From Sediminispirochaeta smaragdinae DSM 11293 (GTDB taxonomy: Bacteria; Spirochaetota; Spirochaetia; DSM-16054; Sediminispirochaetaceae): DNA of 64,000 nucleotides. The notes beneath the pieces were generated by a model. The model was not told the DNA's origin, ran no database searches, and saw nothing but the letters and a program-made list of their open reading frames with translations. Shown piece after piece: positions 63,325 through 64,000 of this stretch. The stretch's first letter is position 1, and each line of letters begins with the position of its first letter. The stretch spans positions 3,162,001 through 3,226,000 of the forward strand of contig NC_014364.1 of NCBI RefSeq assembly GCF_000143985.1, written 5' to 3'. Position numbers and translations under genes: made by a program.

Positions 63325-64000
63325 GATAGATTGCTTCCACTTCGGAAGGGTCGAGATTTCTCCCCTTCTCTTCCGCAATTCTACGGATCATCGGCAAAAG
63401 CGAATGAGCCGTAGCCAGATCGATTTCAACCGACATGTTTCTCAGCACATACTGAATTCCCTTTGATCCCGACAATCTGCCGGTTTTGATCTCCACCCTG
63501 CCTATGCCATACTTCTCGGGGAGCAGAGGAAGAAAGGCCTCGGGGTCCTTTATAGTTGCGGCTACATGAATGCCCGACTCATGGCTGAAGACATGTTTTC
63601 CCACAATGGGTCTGTCAACAGGGATGGGCCTTCTGCCGATCTTTGCAACATAGCGACTCAGTTTTTCGATAGCGTTCATGTCAAACGGATGTCTCCCCGT
63701 CCCTCCTCTGGTCGATAAGACCATGGCCAGTTCCTCGATTCTGGCATTACCAGCCCGCTCTCCTATCCCCAAAACGGTCGCACTGACCGCATCAATGCCG
63801 TGATCGAGGGCAGTGATCCCATTTGCACTTGCCATACCGAAATCGTTGTGCGGGTGAAATTCAACAGGAATGGAAGAGGCGGAAAAAAGCGCACACGCGT
63901 GTATAACGTCAGAGGGCATCATAACACCGGCCGAATCGGCTATTCGGGCCCGACGATAGCCTATAGCAGCGGCCCGATCCAAGAGTTGCTTAACAAAAAA
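63293..64000 (-). CDS. nifV: Homocitrate synthase NifV (N-terminus outside window)
   Basis: The frame is open to the window edge, giving the C-terminal 235 residues of an enzyme of about 380. HPHNDFGMASANGITALDHG contains the metal-binding HxH motif, VLGIGERAGNARIEE is the conserved glycine-rich region and KHVFSHESGIHVAA is found in homocitrate and related synthases. NifV condenses acetyl-CoA and 2-oxoglutarate to homocitrate, the organic ligand of FeMo-co. Isopropylmalate or citramalate synthase is the alternative, but the overlap with the nifA gene supports NifV. Confidence 0.85.
   Translation of the reverse strand, partial: FFVKQLLDRAAAIGYRRARIADSAGVMMPSDVIHACALFSASSIPVEFHPHNDFGMASANGITALDHGIDAVSATVLGIGERAGNARIEELAMVLSTRGGTGRHPFDMNAIEKLSRYVAKIGRRPIPVDRPIVGKHVFSHESGIHVAATIKDPEAFLPLLPEKYGIGRVEIKTGRLSGSKGIQYVLRNMSVEIDLATAHSLLPMIRRIAEEKGRNLDPSEVEAIYHEYIINMQSV

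Overview
The window reads as a diderm anaerobe of intermediate GC, and a free-living diazotrophic spirochaete is my best guess. Support: a clostridial/methanogen-type (group III) nitrogenase cluster with nifI1-nifI2 between nifH and nifD, an [FeFe]-hydrogenase maturase (HydE), outer-membrane proteins (TolC-like channel, patatin-beta-barrel protein), and many sugar/polyol catabolic genes with LacI and GntR regulators. The phylum is an inference; no rRNA, tRNA, CRISPR array or transposase gene was seen.

Layout. 1-610: start of an ADP-ribosylglycohydrolase gene cut by the window edge. 900-5560: a visibly AT-richer block with a FadR-type regulator, the remnant of a sugar ABC transporter (one permease reduced to its C-terminal half, one intact), a GH4 glycosidase and a BASS-type transporter. 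5630-11170: MATE exporter, PfkB kinase, D-lyxose isomerase, LacI regulator and a mutarotase-like protein. 11350-16480: hydrogenase-system regulator and hydE, then cstA followed by a tight three-gene cassette (small protein, ArsA/Get3-like ATPase, membrane-anchored protein). 16560-24420: a large Lhr helicase and two sensor kinases. 24540-30760: UbiD-family decarboxylase, two UTRA-type GntR regulators and a three-subunit FAD/Fe-S amine or opine oxidase. 30820-33075: MscS channel with a DUF432 partner, and thioredoxin. 33220-42950: an inositol operon (iolG, E, D, B, LacI regulator, second Gfo/Idh/MocA dehydrogenase) from one clear sigma-70 promoter with LacI-type operators, next to a split transketolase and a GntR regulator. 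43030-49290: TolC/RND/MFP efflux operon with a TetR regulator and two identical operators. 49490-52210: type Vd-like patatin and an O6-alkylguanine methyltransferase. 52430-64000: nif cluster on the minus strand in the order nifV(partial)-nifA / nifH-nifI1-nifI2-nifD-nifK-nifE-nifN-nifB-ferredoxin, with a sigma-54 promoter before nifH.

The least expected signal is a dispersed family of 22-bp terminal repeats. It forms three MITE-like elements of about 150-170 bp (32606-32754, 52261-52408, 61514-61682) and four single ends (near 665, 9982, 24521 and 49390), all intergenic. One full element sits between the nifH sigma-54 promoter and a candidate upstream activator site.
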